This document shows, one piece after another, positions 22,753 to 30,939 of a stretch of DNA of 64,000 nucleotides. Each line of letters starts with the position of its first letter. Within the stretch, counting starts at the first letter, position 1. The translations under genes were made by a program, and so were the position numbers. Source of the stretch: Microbacterium sp. (GTDB taxonomy: Bacteria; Actinomycetota; Actinomycetes; Actinomycetales; Microbacteriaceae); NCBI GenBank assembly GCA_003248655.1, contig QFPM01000015.1, forward strand, positions 1 to 64,000. The letters run 5' to 3'. Under the pieces are notes generated by a model that was given only the letters and a program-made list of their open reading frames with translations, was not told where the DNA came from and did no database searches.

Positions 22753-23577
22753 TCAGAGCGCGCGAAGGATGTCGGCGACACCGCCGACGTGCACGGATGC
22801 CGTGATCTCGCCGGCCGCGCTGCGCACCTCGTCGGGGCCTTGCCCCATCGCGATCGCGCGGCCCCCGTGCCCCAGCGCCCAGCGGAACATGCCGAGGTCG
22901 TTGCGCCCGTCGCCCATCACGAGCACCCGGTCCGGCTCGACGCCGAGCCACGCGCGCACGCGCTCGAGCGCCGTCGACTTGTCGACACCCTGCGGCGCGA
23001 TGTCGAGCCACGCCGACCACCCGACCGCATACGACACCTCGGTGAGGCCGATGCGCGAGACGAGCGCGAGGAAGTCGCTGTCTGTCTCCTCCGGTGAGAC
23101 GACGACGACGCGGCACACGGGGTGCGCCGACAGCTCCTCGAACGGCACGCGCCGCGCCTGGACGAGGTTCCAGTCATCCATCGGCTCGGTGTACAGGCGC
23201 TCCCCGTCGGCGAGCTCGACGAGGTACTTGCCGTGCGGCAGGTGCTCGCGCAGGAGCACCAGCACCTCCGTCGGGTCGAAGGTCTCGACGTGGAACCGCT
23301 CGTAGACGCTCTCTTCGCCGAGGTCTCCCCCGACCCGCTTCATGATGACGGCGCCGTTCGAGCAGACGGCATACTCGGGCGCGAGGGCGAGCACTCGCTG
23401 GATGCCGCGCGTGCCCTCCCACGAGCGCCCCGTCGCGAGCATGACCTCGTGCCCCGCACGGTGCGCGTGCGCGACGGCGTCGACGATGCCGGGGCTCAGC
23501 GTCTCGTCCTCGAGCAGGACGGTGCCGTCGACATCGAGCGCGATGAGCATCCGCGTGTCGCTCACGGCATCCGTCAT
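22753..23577 (-). CDS. HAD-family (Cof-type) phosphatase
   Basis: Predicted sugar-phosphate or cofactor phosphatase. The 274-residue protein has HAD motif I LIALDVDGTVL near residues 11-21 (Asp nucleophile and DxD), motif II in MLATGRSW, a large cap domain, and motif III/IV in DKSTALERVRAW and MGDGRNDLGMF (GDxxND type). This is the C2-cap Cof/YbiV-like class. The true start (ATG at 23,577, MTDAVSDTRMLIAL) overlaps the serS stop by four bases, so it is the second gene of a serS operon. The longer frame upstream is inside serS. Confidence 0.9.
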   Translation of the reverse strand: MTDAVSDTRMLIALDVDGTVLLEDETLSPGIVDAVAHAHRAGHEVMLATGRSWEGTRGIQRVLALAPEYAVCSNGAVIMKRVGGDLGEESVYERFHVETFDPTEVLVLLREHLPHGKYLVELADGERLYTEPMDDWNLVQARRVPFEELSAHPVCRVVVVSPEETDSDFLALVSRIGLTEVSYAVGWSAWLDIAPQGVDKSTALERVRAWLGVEPDRVLVMGDGRNDLGMFRWALGHGGRAIAMGQGPDEVRSAAGEITASVHVGGVADILRAL

Positions 23578-24842
23578 GCGATCGGCTCCGCCACCTCGAG
23601 TCCGCCCAGGTACGGGCGCAGCACCTCGGGGATCACGACGGAGCCGTCGGCGCGCTGGTGCGTCTCGAGGATCGCGACGATCCATCGCGTCGTCGCGAGC
23701 GTGCCGTTGAGGGTTGCGACGGGCTGCGTCTTCGCATCGGGGGCCGGGCGGTAGCGCACGTCGAGCCGGCGCGCCTGATACGTCGTGCAGTTGCTCGTCG
23801 AAGTCAGCTCGCGGTACGCGCCCTGGGTCGGAACCCACGCCTCGACGTCGTACTTGCGCGCCGCGCTCGAGCCGAGATCGCCCGCGGCGACATCGATCAC
23901 GCGGTACGACAGGCCGAGATCCTGGAGCATCTGCTCCTGCATCGCGACGAGGCGCAGGTGCTCGGCCTCGGCATCCTCGGGCGTCGTGTAGATGAACATC
24001 TCGAGCTTGTTGAACTGATGCACGCGGATGATGCCGCGCGTGTCCTTGCCGTACGACCCGGCCTCGCGGCGATAGCAGGTCGACCAGCCGGCGTAGCGCT
24101 TCGCGCCGGATGCCAGGTCGAGGATCTCGCCCATGTGGTACCCGGCGAGGGACACCTCGCTCGTGCCGACGAGGTACAGATCGTCCTCGTCGAGGTGGTA
24201 GACCTCGTCGGCGTGCTGGCCGAGAAACCCCGTGCCGCGCATCACCTCGGGCCGCACGAGCGTCGGCGGGATCATCGGGATGAACCCGGCATCCACCGCT
24301 CGCTGCAGCGCGAGCGACATGAGCGCGTACTCGAGCCGCGCGCCGATGCCGGTCAGGAAGTAGAAGCGCGAGCCCGACACCTTGGTGCCGCGCTCCATGT
24401 CGATCGCGCCGAGCTTCTCGCCGAGGGCGAGGTGGTCGAGGGGCTCGAAGTCGAAGGATGCCGGCTCGCCATGCGTGCGCAGGGTCACGAAGTCGTCCTC
24501 GCCACCGGCGGGAACCCCGTCGATCACGATGTTCTCGACGCGCGCGAGCGCCTCGTCGGCGGCCGCCTCGGCCTCGGTGACGGCCTGCTGGGCCGCCTTG
24601 ACGCGGTCGCTCAGCTCTTTCGCCTGGGCGACGAGCGCCGCCTTCTCGTCCTTCGGTGCAGCGGCGACGGTCTTGCCGTGCGCGTTCTGCGCGGCGCGCA
24701 GCTCTTCGAACGCCGTGATCGCCGCTCGCCGAGCGCGGTCGGCCTCGAGCGCGGCATCGACCGTGTCCGGCGACTCGCCGCGCGCGATCTGAGAGCGCTT
24801 GACAAGGTCCGGGTCATCACGGAGGACGGCGAGATCAATCAC
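23574..24842 (-). CDS. serS: seryl-tRNA synthetase
   Basis: Charges tRNA-Ser with serine. The 422-residue protein has the N-terminal antiparallel coiled-coil arm (about 35-105) that binds the long variable arm of tRNA-Ser, then the class II catalytic domain with motif 2 in RGIIRVHQFNKLEMF and motif 3 in NGTLATTRWIVAILE. GTG start. A TAGACT box lies six bases upstream of the start, so the mRNA is probably leaderless. It is divergent from the diacylglycerol kinase gene, with overlapping -10 boxes. Confidence 0.97.
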   Translation of the reverse strand: MIDLAVLRDDPDLVKRSQIARGESPDTVDAALEADRARRAAITAFEELRAAQNAHGKTVAAAPKDEKAALVAQAKELSDRVKAAQQAVTEAEAAADEALARVENIVIDGVPAGGEDDFVTLRTHGEPASFDFEPLDHLALGEKLGAIDMERGTKVSGSRFYFLTGIGARLEYALMSLALQRAVDAGFIPMIPPTLVRPEVMRGTGFLGQHADEVYHLDEDDLYLVGTSEVSLAGYHMGEILDLASGAKRYAGWSTCYRREAGSYGKDTRGIIRVHQFNKLEMFIYTTPEDAEAEHLRLVAMQEQMLQDLGLSYRVIDVAAGDLGSSAARKYDVEAWVPTQGAYRELTSTSNCTTYQARRLDVRYRPAPDAKTQPVATLNGTLATTRWIVAILETHQRADGSVVIPEVLRPYLGGLEVAEPIA

Positions 24843-24848
24843 CCGTTC

Positions 24849-24858
24849 AGTCTAGGCT
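24849..24858. promoter_or_regulatory. overlapping divergent -10 boxes, serS / diacylglycerol kinase
   Basis: The 10-base string AGTCTAGGCT reads TAGGCT on the + strand (24,853-24,858), seven bases before the kinase ATG. On the minus strand it reads TAGACT (24,854-24,849), six bases before the serS GTG. Both genes would produce leaderless transcripts and could not both be occupied by polymerase at once. Confidence 0.6.
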
Positions 24859-24865
24859 TTGGCGC

Positions 24866-25864
24866 ATGACGCCCTCCCCCGTCGGCGACCGCCGCGCCGC
24901 CCTCGTCTACAACCCGACGAAGGTGGATGCCGAGGCGTTGCGCGCGACGGTCACCGAGCAGGCGGCATCCGCGGGGTGGGGCGAACCCCTCTTCTACGAG
25001 ACGAGCGTCGACGACCTCGGCGATGGGGTCACCGGCGAGGCGCTCGAGGCGGGCGCGGCGGGCGTGCTCGTCGCGGGCGGCGACGGCACCGTGCGGGCGG
25101 TCAGTCAGGCGATGGCGGGCACCGGCATCCCGCTCACGATCGTGCCGAGCGGCACGGGGAACCTCCTCGCCCGGAACCTGTCGCTCCCCCTCACGGATGC
25201 CGCGGCGATGGTCGCGGCGACCTTCGACGGCGACGTGCACGCGATCGACGTCGGCTACGCAGAGTTCGAGCGCGAGGGCGGCGAGCGCGAGGAGCACGCG
25301 TTCGTCGTGATGGGCGGCATGGGACTCGACGCCGCGATGATCGCCAACACGCGCGGCGACCTCAAGAAGAAGGTCGGGTGGGTCGCGTACGTCGACGGCG
25401 CGGCGCGCTCGCTCGTGAACGCCAAGCCGTTCTCGATCCTCTACCAGGTGCCCGGCCACCGCATGCACCGTGCGCAGGTGCAGAGCGTGCTGTTCGCGAA
25501 CTGCGGGTCGCTGCCGGCGGGTCTGGAGCTCATCCCCGAGGCGTCCGTGTCGGACGGCGAGCTGGACATCGTGATCTTCCAGCCGAAGAACCCGCTCGGG
25601 TGGCTCGCGGTGTGGCGCCGCGTCGCGTGGGATAACAGCGTGCTGCGGCGCTTCCGCGCGGGCCGCAGCATTCTGCGGCTGCGCACGAAGGACAACTCGG
25701 TGCGCTACGCGAAGGGCACCGGGATCGAGGTCTCGGCATCCGGCGCGCAGCCCGTGCAGCTCGACGGCGATGAGTTCGGTGAGGCGACGTCGGTGCGGGT
25801 GCGCATCGCGGCGGCGTCGCTCGAGCTCGCCGTGCCGAAGGGGCACGTGTCGCCGAACCTCTGA
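24866..25864 (+). CDS. diacylglycerol kinase-family lipid kinase
   Basis: Cytoplasmic, membrane-associated lipid kinase (DagK/YegS family), likely recycling diacylglycerol or making phosphatidic acid. The 332-residue protein has the catalytic-domain signature GVLVAGGDGTVRAVSQAM (GGDGT) at about 65-82, IPLTIVPSGTGNLLARNL (PxGTxN) at about 88-105, GGMGLDAAMI, and the C-terminal SDGELDIVIF. ATG is placed seven bases after TAGGCT, suggesting a leaderless mRNA. It is next to a convergent-free photolyase gene on the same strand, 75 bases downstream. Confidence 0.88.
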   Translation: MTPSPVGDRRAALVYNPTKVDAEALRATVTEQAASAGWGEPLFYETSVDDLGDGVTGEALEAGAAGVLVAGGDGTVRAVSQAMAGTGIPLTIVPSGTGNLLARNLSLPLTDAAAMVAATFDGDVHAIDVGYAEFEREGGEREEHAFVVMGGMGLDAAMIANTRGDLKKKVGWVAYVDGAARSLVNAKPFSILYQVPGHRMHRAQVQSVLFANCGSLPAGLELIPEASVSDGELDIVIFQPKNPLGWLAVWRRVAWDNSVLRRFRAGRSILRLRTKDNSVRYAKGTGIEVSASGAQPVQLDGDEFGEATSVRVRIAAASLELAVPKGHVSPNL

Positions 25865-25939
25865 GGCGGGGGGCGTGACGGGCGCGCCTGTCGCCGTCAA
25901 GGGGATGCGCGCGACGCGGGCGCGCGGCACGATGGGGGG

Positions 25940-27292
25940 ATGCCTTCGCCGTCGCTCGTCTGGTTTCGCGACGACCTGCGCCTCGCCGACAACCCGGCCC
26001 TGCGCGCGGCGGTCGACCGGGGCGAACCGGTCATCGGGGTGTACGTGCTCGATGAGCGCTCCCCCGGCATCCGCCCGCTCGGCGGCGCGGCGCGCTGGTG
26101 GCTGCACCACTCGCTGACCGAGCTCGGCGAGCGGATGCGCGAGAGGGGGTCGGCGCTCGTGCTGCGGCGCGGCGCGGCGGCCGAGGTGGTTTCCGCTCTC
26201 GTCGCCGAGATGGGCGTCGGCGCCGTGTTCTGGAACCGCCGCTACGGCGGGCCGGAGCGCGAGGTCGACGCCGGGCTCAAAGAGCAGCTTCGCGCGGGCG
26301 GCATCGAGGTGGCCTCGTTCGCGGCATCCCTCTTGTTCGAGCCGTGGACGGTGCGCACCGGCGCCGGCACCCCTTACGCCGTGTTCACCCCGTTCTGGAA
26401 CGCGTGCCGGCAGCTCCCCGCGCCGCGGGCGCCGCTGCCCGAACCGCGCGAGCTGACCGGGCCGCGGGGGCACCCGGCATCCGACGACCTGTCCGACTGG
26501 GAGCTGCTACCCACCCGGCCCGACTGGGCGGACGGGCTGCGCGAGCGCTGGACTCCGGGTGAGCGCGCCGCGCACGCACGCCTGCGCGAGTTCTTGACCG
26601 AGGATGCCGCGGACTACGACCGCGCCCGCGACGAACCGGCGGCGGGAGCGACGTCGCTGCTGTCGCCGCGGCTGCGGTGGGGCGAGCTGAGCCCACACCA
26701 GGTGTGGCACGCGGCGGTGTCTTCGGGTGCGCAGATCGGCGGGTTCCTGTCGGAGCTCGGCTGGCGCGAGTTCGCGTGGCACACGCTGTTCCACTTTCCG
26801 TCGCTTGCGGAGCGCAATCTGCGCGCCGCGTTCGACGCGTTCCCCTGGCCGCCGCTACGCCCCACGATGTTGCGCGCGTGGCAGCGCGGCGAGACCGGCA
26901 TCCCGCTGGTGGATGCCGGCATGCGCGAGCTCTGGACGAGCGGGTTCATGCACAACCGGGTGCGGATGGTCACGGCATCCTTTCTCGTCAAGAACCTGCT
27001 GATCGACTGGCGGCGCGGCGAGGAGTGGTTCTGGGATACCCTCGTCGACGCGGATGCCGCCAACAACCCCTTCAACTGGCAGTGGGTCGCCGGCTCGGGC
27101 GCCGATGCCGCGCCGTACTTTCGGGTCTTCAACCCCGAGCTGCAGGCGAAGAAGTTCGATCCCGACGGGCTGTATGTGCGCGAGTGGGCGCCGGATGCCG
27201 CGGGCCGCGACCCGATCGTCGACCTGGCCGAGACGCGCGCGGCCGCGCTGGCCGCGTACGAGGCGGTCAAACGCGCCGGCGCGAGCGGTTGA
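25940..27292 (+). CDS. phr: deoxyribodipyrimidine photolyase
   Basis: Light-driven repair of UV-induced cyclobutane pyrimidine dimers. The 450-residue protein has the N-terminal antenna domain (LVWFRDDLRLADNPAL) and the C-terminal FAD domain with LRWGELSPHQVW, FLSELGWREFAWHTLFHFP, the family-defining MRELWTSGFMHNRVRMVTAS and WDTLVDADAANNPFNWQWVAGSG. All FAD-contacting motifs are present. A run of six G before the ATG can serve as ribosome site. A cryptochrome-like role is possible but class I CPD photolyase fits best. Confidence 0.95.
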   Translation: MPSPSLVWFRDDLRLADNPALRAAVDRGEPVIGVYVLDERSPGIRPLGGAARWWLHHSLTELGERMRERGSALVLRRGAAAEVVSALVAEMGVGAVFWNRRYGGPEREVDAGLKEQLRAGGIEVASFAASLLFEPWTVRTGAGTPYAVFTPFWNACRQLPAPRAPLPEPRELTGPRGHPASDDLSDWELLPTRPDWADGLRERWTPGERAAHARLREFLTEDAADYDRARDEPAAGATSLLSPRLRWGELSPHQVWHAAVSSGAQIGGFLSELGWREFAWHTLFHFPSLAERNLRAAFDAFPWPPLRPTMLRAWQRGETGIPLVDAGMRELWTSGFMHNRVRMVTASFLVKNLLIDWRRGEEWFWDTLVDADAANNPFNWQWVAGSGADAAPYFRVFNPELQAKKFDPDGLYVREWAPDAAGRDPIVDLAETRAAALAAYEAVKRAGASG

Positions 27293-27305
27293 GCGCGCGG
27301 GCGCT

Positions 27306-27370
27306 CGGTTGAGTGGGCGCAATCCCCGGGAATCGCGGGCTTATACCCGGCGAACGCGCCCACTGAACCG
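27306..27370. repeat. 65-bp palindromic element
   Basis: Arms CGGTTGAGTGGGCGC (27,306-27,320) and GCGCCCACTGAACCG (27,356-27,370), with a smaller CCCGGG/CCCGG palindrome inside, between the photolyase gene and the next start. It is like other GC-rich palindromes in this window. It could act as a terminator for the photolyase gene. Confidence 0.6.
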
Positions 27371-27414
27371 CCGCAGCAGGAATGTCCTCCAGCCCGCGCG
27401 GGTTGACACAGGGG

Positions 27415-28464
27415 ATGAACTCCCCCGTGCTCTCTGTCCTTGACCTCGTCCCTGTTCGCACCGGGCAGACCAGCGCGCAAGCGGTCGCGGCATCCCTCGC
27501 CCTCGCGCAGCGCGCCGACGAGCTCGGATACCGCCGCTACTGGTTCGCCGAGCACCACAACATGCCCGCCGTCGCGTCGACGACCCCGCCCGTGCTGGTC
27601 GCCGCGGCCGCCGCGCGCACGACGCGTATGCGGGTCGGATCGGGCGGTGTCATGCTCCCGAACCACTCGCCGCTCGTCGTCGCCGAGCAGTTTGCGGCCC
27701 TCGAAGCCCTCGCGCCGGGCCGCGTCGACCTCGGCATCGGCCGGGCGCCTGGCAGCGACCCCGTCATCACGCAGCTGCTACGGATGTCGGGAACGACGAG
27801 CGACGTCGACCGTTTCCCCGACCACATCCGCGACATCCTCGCCCTCGCCTCCCCCGACGGCGCGAGCGTGCGCCTCACCGGGCGACCGGACGGCGAGGAC
27901 CGCTACGCGATCCGCGCGACCCCCGCCGCGACCGGCGCCCCCGAGCTGTGGCTGCTCGGATCGAGCGACTACTCGGCGCAGCTCGCCGCAGCCTTCGGCC
28001 TGCCGTACGTCTTCGCGAACCACTTCTCCGGCGAGGGCCTCGAGCGCGCGCTCGACCTGTACCGGCAGGGGTTCCAGGCATCCGAGCACCTCGATGCGCC
28101 GCGCACGTTCCTCACCGCGAACGCCGTCGTCGCACCGACCGCCACCGAAGCAGAAGAGCGGATGCTGCCGCAGGCGCGCATGATGGCGCGCCTGCGCGGC
28201 GGCCGCCCGCTCATCGCCCTCGAGACCGTCGAAGAGGCGGCGGATGCCGAGGCCGCAGACCACCTCGCAACGCCGCTGCTCGACGCGATGCGCACGCGCT
28301 GGTTCGTCGGCGAGCCCGGTGACGTGCGCGCGCGCCTCGACGCGTTCGCCGCGCGGCACGGGGTCGACGAGATCATGATCTCGCCGGTCGCCGCCGCGTT
28401 CGCGCACGAGCCGATCGATGCCGCGGTCGGCCGCACCCAGACGCTCGAGCTCCTCGCGGGGTGA
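27415..28464 (+). CDS. LLM-class flavin-dependent oxidoreductase
   Basis: Luciferase-like (bacterial luciferase superfamily) oxidoreductase, FMN/F420 type. The 349-residue protein has the family's first barrel strand (LSVLDLVPVRTG), RYWFAEHHNMPAVAS, GSGGVMLPNHSPLVVAEQF and RVDLGIGRAPGSDP. The last two are the motifs of the single-domain MsnO8/YhbW-like group. The ATG at 27,415 (MNSPVLSVLD) is preferred over 27,382, since homologues begin just before this strand. The substrate cannot be told from sequence. Confidence 0.9.
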   Translation: MNSPVLSVLDLVPVRTGQTSAQAVAASLALAQRADELGYRRYWFAEHHNMPAVASTTPPVLVAAAAARTTRMRVGSGGVMLPNHSPLVVAEQFAALEALAPGRVDLGIGRAPGSDPVITQLLRMSGTTSDVDRFPDHIRDILALASPDGASVRLTGRPDGEDRYAIRATPAATGAPELWLLGSSDYSAQLAAAFGLPYVFANHFSGEGLERALDLYRQGFQASEHLDAPRTFLTANAVVAPTATEAEERMLPQARMMARLRGGRPLIALETVEEAADAEAADHLATPLLDAMRTRWFVGEPGDVRARLDAFAARHGVDEIMISPVAAAFAHEPIDAAVGRTQTLELLAG

Positions 28465-28488
28465 GTCGTTTCGACTCGCTGCGCCCGC

Positions 28489-29478
28489 TCAACGACCGGG
28501 GTCTGGCTCGCCCGAGATGAGCCCGCGCAGCCAGTCGCGCGCCTCGACGAAGACGTCGTCGGAGTAGCGCTCGGGGTAGTGCACGATCTGCCGGTCGGCG
28601 CGCGGATACGAGCCGAGGTAGATCACCTTGGGGCTGAAGCGGCGAAGGCCCAGCAGCGCGTCGGCCATCCGTTCGTCATGGATGTGGCCGTCGGCATCCA
28701 CCACGAAGCGGTAGCGGCCGAGGGCGTCGCCGATCGGGCGCGAGGCGAGCAGCGACAGGTTGATGCCGCGCGTCGCGAACTGCTCGAGCATCTCGAGCAG
28801 GGCGCCCGGGTGGTCGTCGGGCAGCTCAACGATGAGCGACGTCTTGTCGGCTCCCGTCGGCGGCGGCGCGACCGCGGTGCTTCCGACGAGGACGAACCGC
28901 GTCACGGCGTTGGCGTTGTCGCCGATGCCCTCCGCCAGCAGCTCGAGGTCATAGTGCCCGAGGATGCCGGGGGGCGCGATCGCGGCATCCGCATCACTCA
29001 CCCCGTCGACGATCCCGACGGCCGAGGCGACGTTGGAGGCGGCGGGAAGGTGCGCGTGCTCGGGCAGGTGCGCGGTGAGCCACTGCAGGCACTGCGCGTA
29101 GGCGACGGGGTGTGCGGCGACGAGCCGCACGTCCTCGAGCCGCGCGCCGGGGCGCCCGACGAGCACGAAGTTCACGGGCACGAGGTACTCGCCGATGATG
29201 CGGAGGCCCGGCATCGTCGCGAGGGCGTCCTGCGCGGTCGACACGCCGCCGTCGACCGAGTTCTCGATCGCGATCATCGCGGCATCCGAGCGGCCGGAGG
29301 TGACGTCGGCGAGCGCTTCGCCGACGTTGCGCACGGGCCGCCAGATCTGGTCGCGCGCCTCGGGCACCTGCGCGAGGGCCGCCTCGGTGAACGTCCCCGC
29401 GGGGCCGAGGTAGCTGTAGGTGCGGCGGCTCGGCGCGGACGGGGCGGCGTCGCCCGTCGCGGACTGGTCGAAACTCAC
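28489..29478 (-). CDS. pheA: prephenate dehydratase
   Basis: Converts prephenate to phenylpyruvate in phenylalanine synthesis. The 329-residue monofunctional enzyme has a PDT domain: YLGPAGTFTEAAL, IAIENSVDGGVSTAQDAL, and NAVTRFVLVG, which carries the catalytic TRF. An ACT regulatory domain follows (SLIVELPDDHPGALLEMLEQ, INLSLLASRPIG, where the usual ESRP is ASRP). GTG start placed seven bases after a TAGGCT box (29,491-29,486 on the minus strand), hence a probable leaderless mRNA. No chorismate mutase domain, as usual in actinobacteria. Confidence 0.95.
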   Translation of the reverse strand: MSFDQSATGDAAPSAPSRRTYSYLGPAGTFTEAALAQVPEARDQIWRPVRNVGEALADVTSGRSDAAMIAIENSVDGGVSTAQDALATMPGLRIIGEYLVPVNFVLVGRPGARLEDVRLVAAHPVAYAQCLQWLTAHLPEHAHLPAASNVASAVGIVDGVSDADAAIAPPGILGHYDLELLAEGIGDNANAVTRFVLVGSTAVAPPPTGADKTSLIVELPDDHPGALLEMLEQFATRGINLSLLASRPIGDALGRYRFVVDADGHIHDERMADALLGLRRFSPKVIYLGSYPRADRQIVHYPERYSDDVFVEARDWLRGLISGEPDPGR

Positions 29479-29543
29479 GCCGCTCAGCCTAGTTGCGGCG
29501 GGCCACCGCCCGCGAAAGTCAGCGCTCGCCTACCCTGGAGGGC

Positions 29544-30185
29544 ATGACCCGTCGCCCCCTCGCCTCCGTGCTCACCCTGGTCTCCACCGCGACGCTCGCG
29601 CTCGGGCTCGCTGCGTGCGCGCCCACCGGCGACACCCCGTCGCCGAGCGGCAGCACCGGCGGGGCGTCGAGTTCGCCGAAGCCGTCGTCCTCGGCATCCG
29701 CCTCGCCCTCTGCATCACCGAGCGCCGACGCGGCCGCGTGCCTCATCGGCGACTGGACGATGGATCAGGCGGGCCTCGACGGGTTCTACGGCGACGTGAA
29801 CACGCTGCTCGAGGGGTCGGGCGTCGTCTTCACGCCGCAGGGGTCTGCCGCGCTGAGCATCACGAAAGACGGGGCGTTCACGTGGTCGCCCAGCACTCAG
29901 CTCACCGCCGCCGTCTCGGGGACGGAGATCCTGGTGACCCTCGGCGGCCAGATCGTCGGCACGTACACGGCGACGGGCGACCGCATCGCGACCGCGACGC
30001 AGTCGACCGACGGGCTCGTCGTCTCAGCGACGATCGACGGCGCGGAGACGGATGCCGGCGCCATCACCGAGCAGATCGCCGCCGCCCCCATCACAGATGC
30101 CGCGTACACCTGCTCGGGCGACACGCTGACCCTGGATTCGTCGCTCGCGGGCGGCACCGCGACGAGCGTGCTGCACCGCCGCTGA
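29544..30185 (+). CDS. Ala/Ser-rich lipoprotein (paralogue 1)
   Basis: Secreted lipoprotein of unknown function, 213 residues. The signal peptide MTRRPLASVLTLVSTATLAL ends in the lipobox LAAC (Cys about 28), followed by a Ser/Pro linker and a beta-rich domain of about 140 residues (CLIGDWTMDQAGLDGFYGDV, then GAFTWSPS, GTYTATGD, YTCSGDTLTL) ending SVLHRR. A TACCCT box lies seven bases before the ATG, and GGAGGG also stands there, so either leaderless or SD-led initiation is possible. The next gene is a clear paralogue with the same domain layout. Confidence 0.82.
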   Translation: MTRRPLASVLTLVSTATLALGLAACAPTGDTPSPSGSTGGASSSPKPSSSASASPSASPSADAAACLIGDWTMDQAGLDGFYGDVNTLLEGSGVVFTPQGSAALSITKDGAFTWSPSTQLTAAVSGTEILVTLGGQIVGTYTATGDRIATATQSTDGLVVSATIDGAETDAGAITEQIAAAPITDAAYTCSGDTLTLDSSLAGGTATSVLHRR

Positions 30186-30258
30186 GCGATCCTGGCGGCG
30201 TGACCGCGTCGACCGTATTCACGGCGACGGGTCAGGTAGGACGCAATAGCCTGAACGG

Positions 30259-30894
30259 GTGACCCCTCGCCTCGCGCCCCTCCTCGGCGGTGCCGCCGCT
30301 CTTGCCCTCGCGCTCACCCTGAGCGGATGCACCTCAGAGCCGCCCGAGAGCGCGCCAGATGTGCCCCAGACGCCGAGCGACTCGGCATCCGCGACGCCGA
30401 CGGCAGCGACGACCCCCACGCCCACGACGGCGGCGTGTCTCGTCGGAACGTGGACGATGGCGCAGGAGGACCTCGTCGGGTACTACGACGACATCAACCG
30501 CCTCATGTCGAAGTCGGGGGGCACCTTCGTCCCGGCGGGGATGGCGACGCTCGTCCTCGCCGCGGACGGCACCTTCACGTGGTCGCCGGAGATCGCCGTC
30601 ACCGGCGACGTGTCGGGAGAGAAGCTCGTGATCTCGTTCTCGGGCGAGGTCACCGGCACGTATGAAGAGGACCGCAGCGACCGCGGCGACCGCATCTGGA
30701 CCCCGACACAGTCGGGCGAGGCGCTACGCGTGCTCGCGACCGCCGACGGGGAGCCCACCGACGGTGGAGCGCTCAGCCAGCAGATCGGGGCCGTGCCGAT
30801 CGGCGACGCGCGCGTCTCGTGCTCGACCGACACGCTCGTGCTCGTCTCGACCTTCTCGGACAGCACGGCGACCTCGGTCCTGCACCGGCACTGA
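30259..30894 (+). CDS. Ala/Thr-rich lipoprotein (paralogue 2)
   Basis: A 211-residue lipoprotein with signal peptide (MTPRLAPLLGGAAALALALT) and lipobox LSGC, then a Thr/Pro linker and the same beta domain as its neighbour: CLVGTWTMAQEDLVGYYDDI, GTFTWSPE, GEVTGTYEED, VSCSTDTLVL, ending SVLHRH. GTG start six bases after TAGCCT, a leaderless arrangement. The two copies seem to come from a tandem duplication, with separate promoters. The CLxGxW motif suggests a lipocalin-like fold, but that is only an impression. Confidence 0.8.
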   Translation: MTPRLAPLLGGAAALALALTLSGCTSEPPESAPDVPQTPSDSASATPTAATTPTPTTAACLVGTWTMAQEDLVGYYDDINRLMSKSGGTFVPAGMATLVLAADGTFTWSPEIAVTGDVSGEKLVISFSGEVTGTYEEDRSDRGDRIWTPTQSGEALRVLATADGEPTDGGALSQQIGAVPIGDARVSCSTDTLVLVSTFSDSTATSVLHRH

Positions 30895-30939
30895 GAGCAA
30901 GGCTGACACCCGCACCGGCAACGGTGACAGACTGAGGGC

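Noticed and set aside
24839..26473. A 544-codon minus-strand frame over the kinase and photolyase genes
   Set aside because: Antisense shadow of two genes with clear catalytic motifs.
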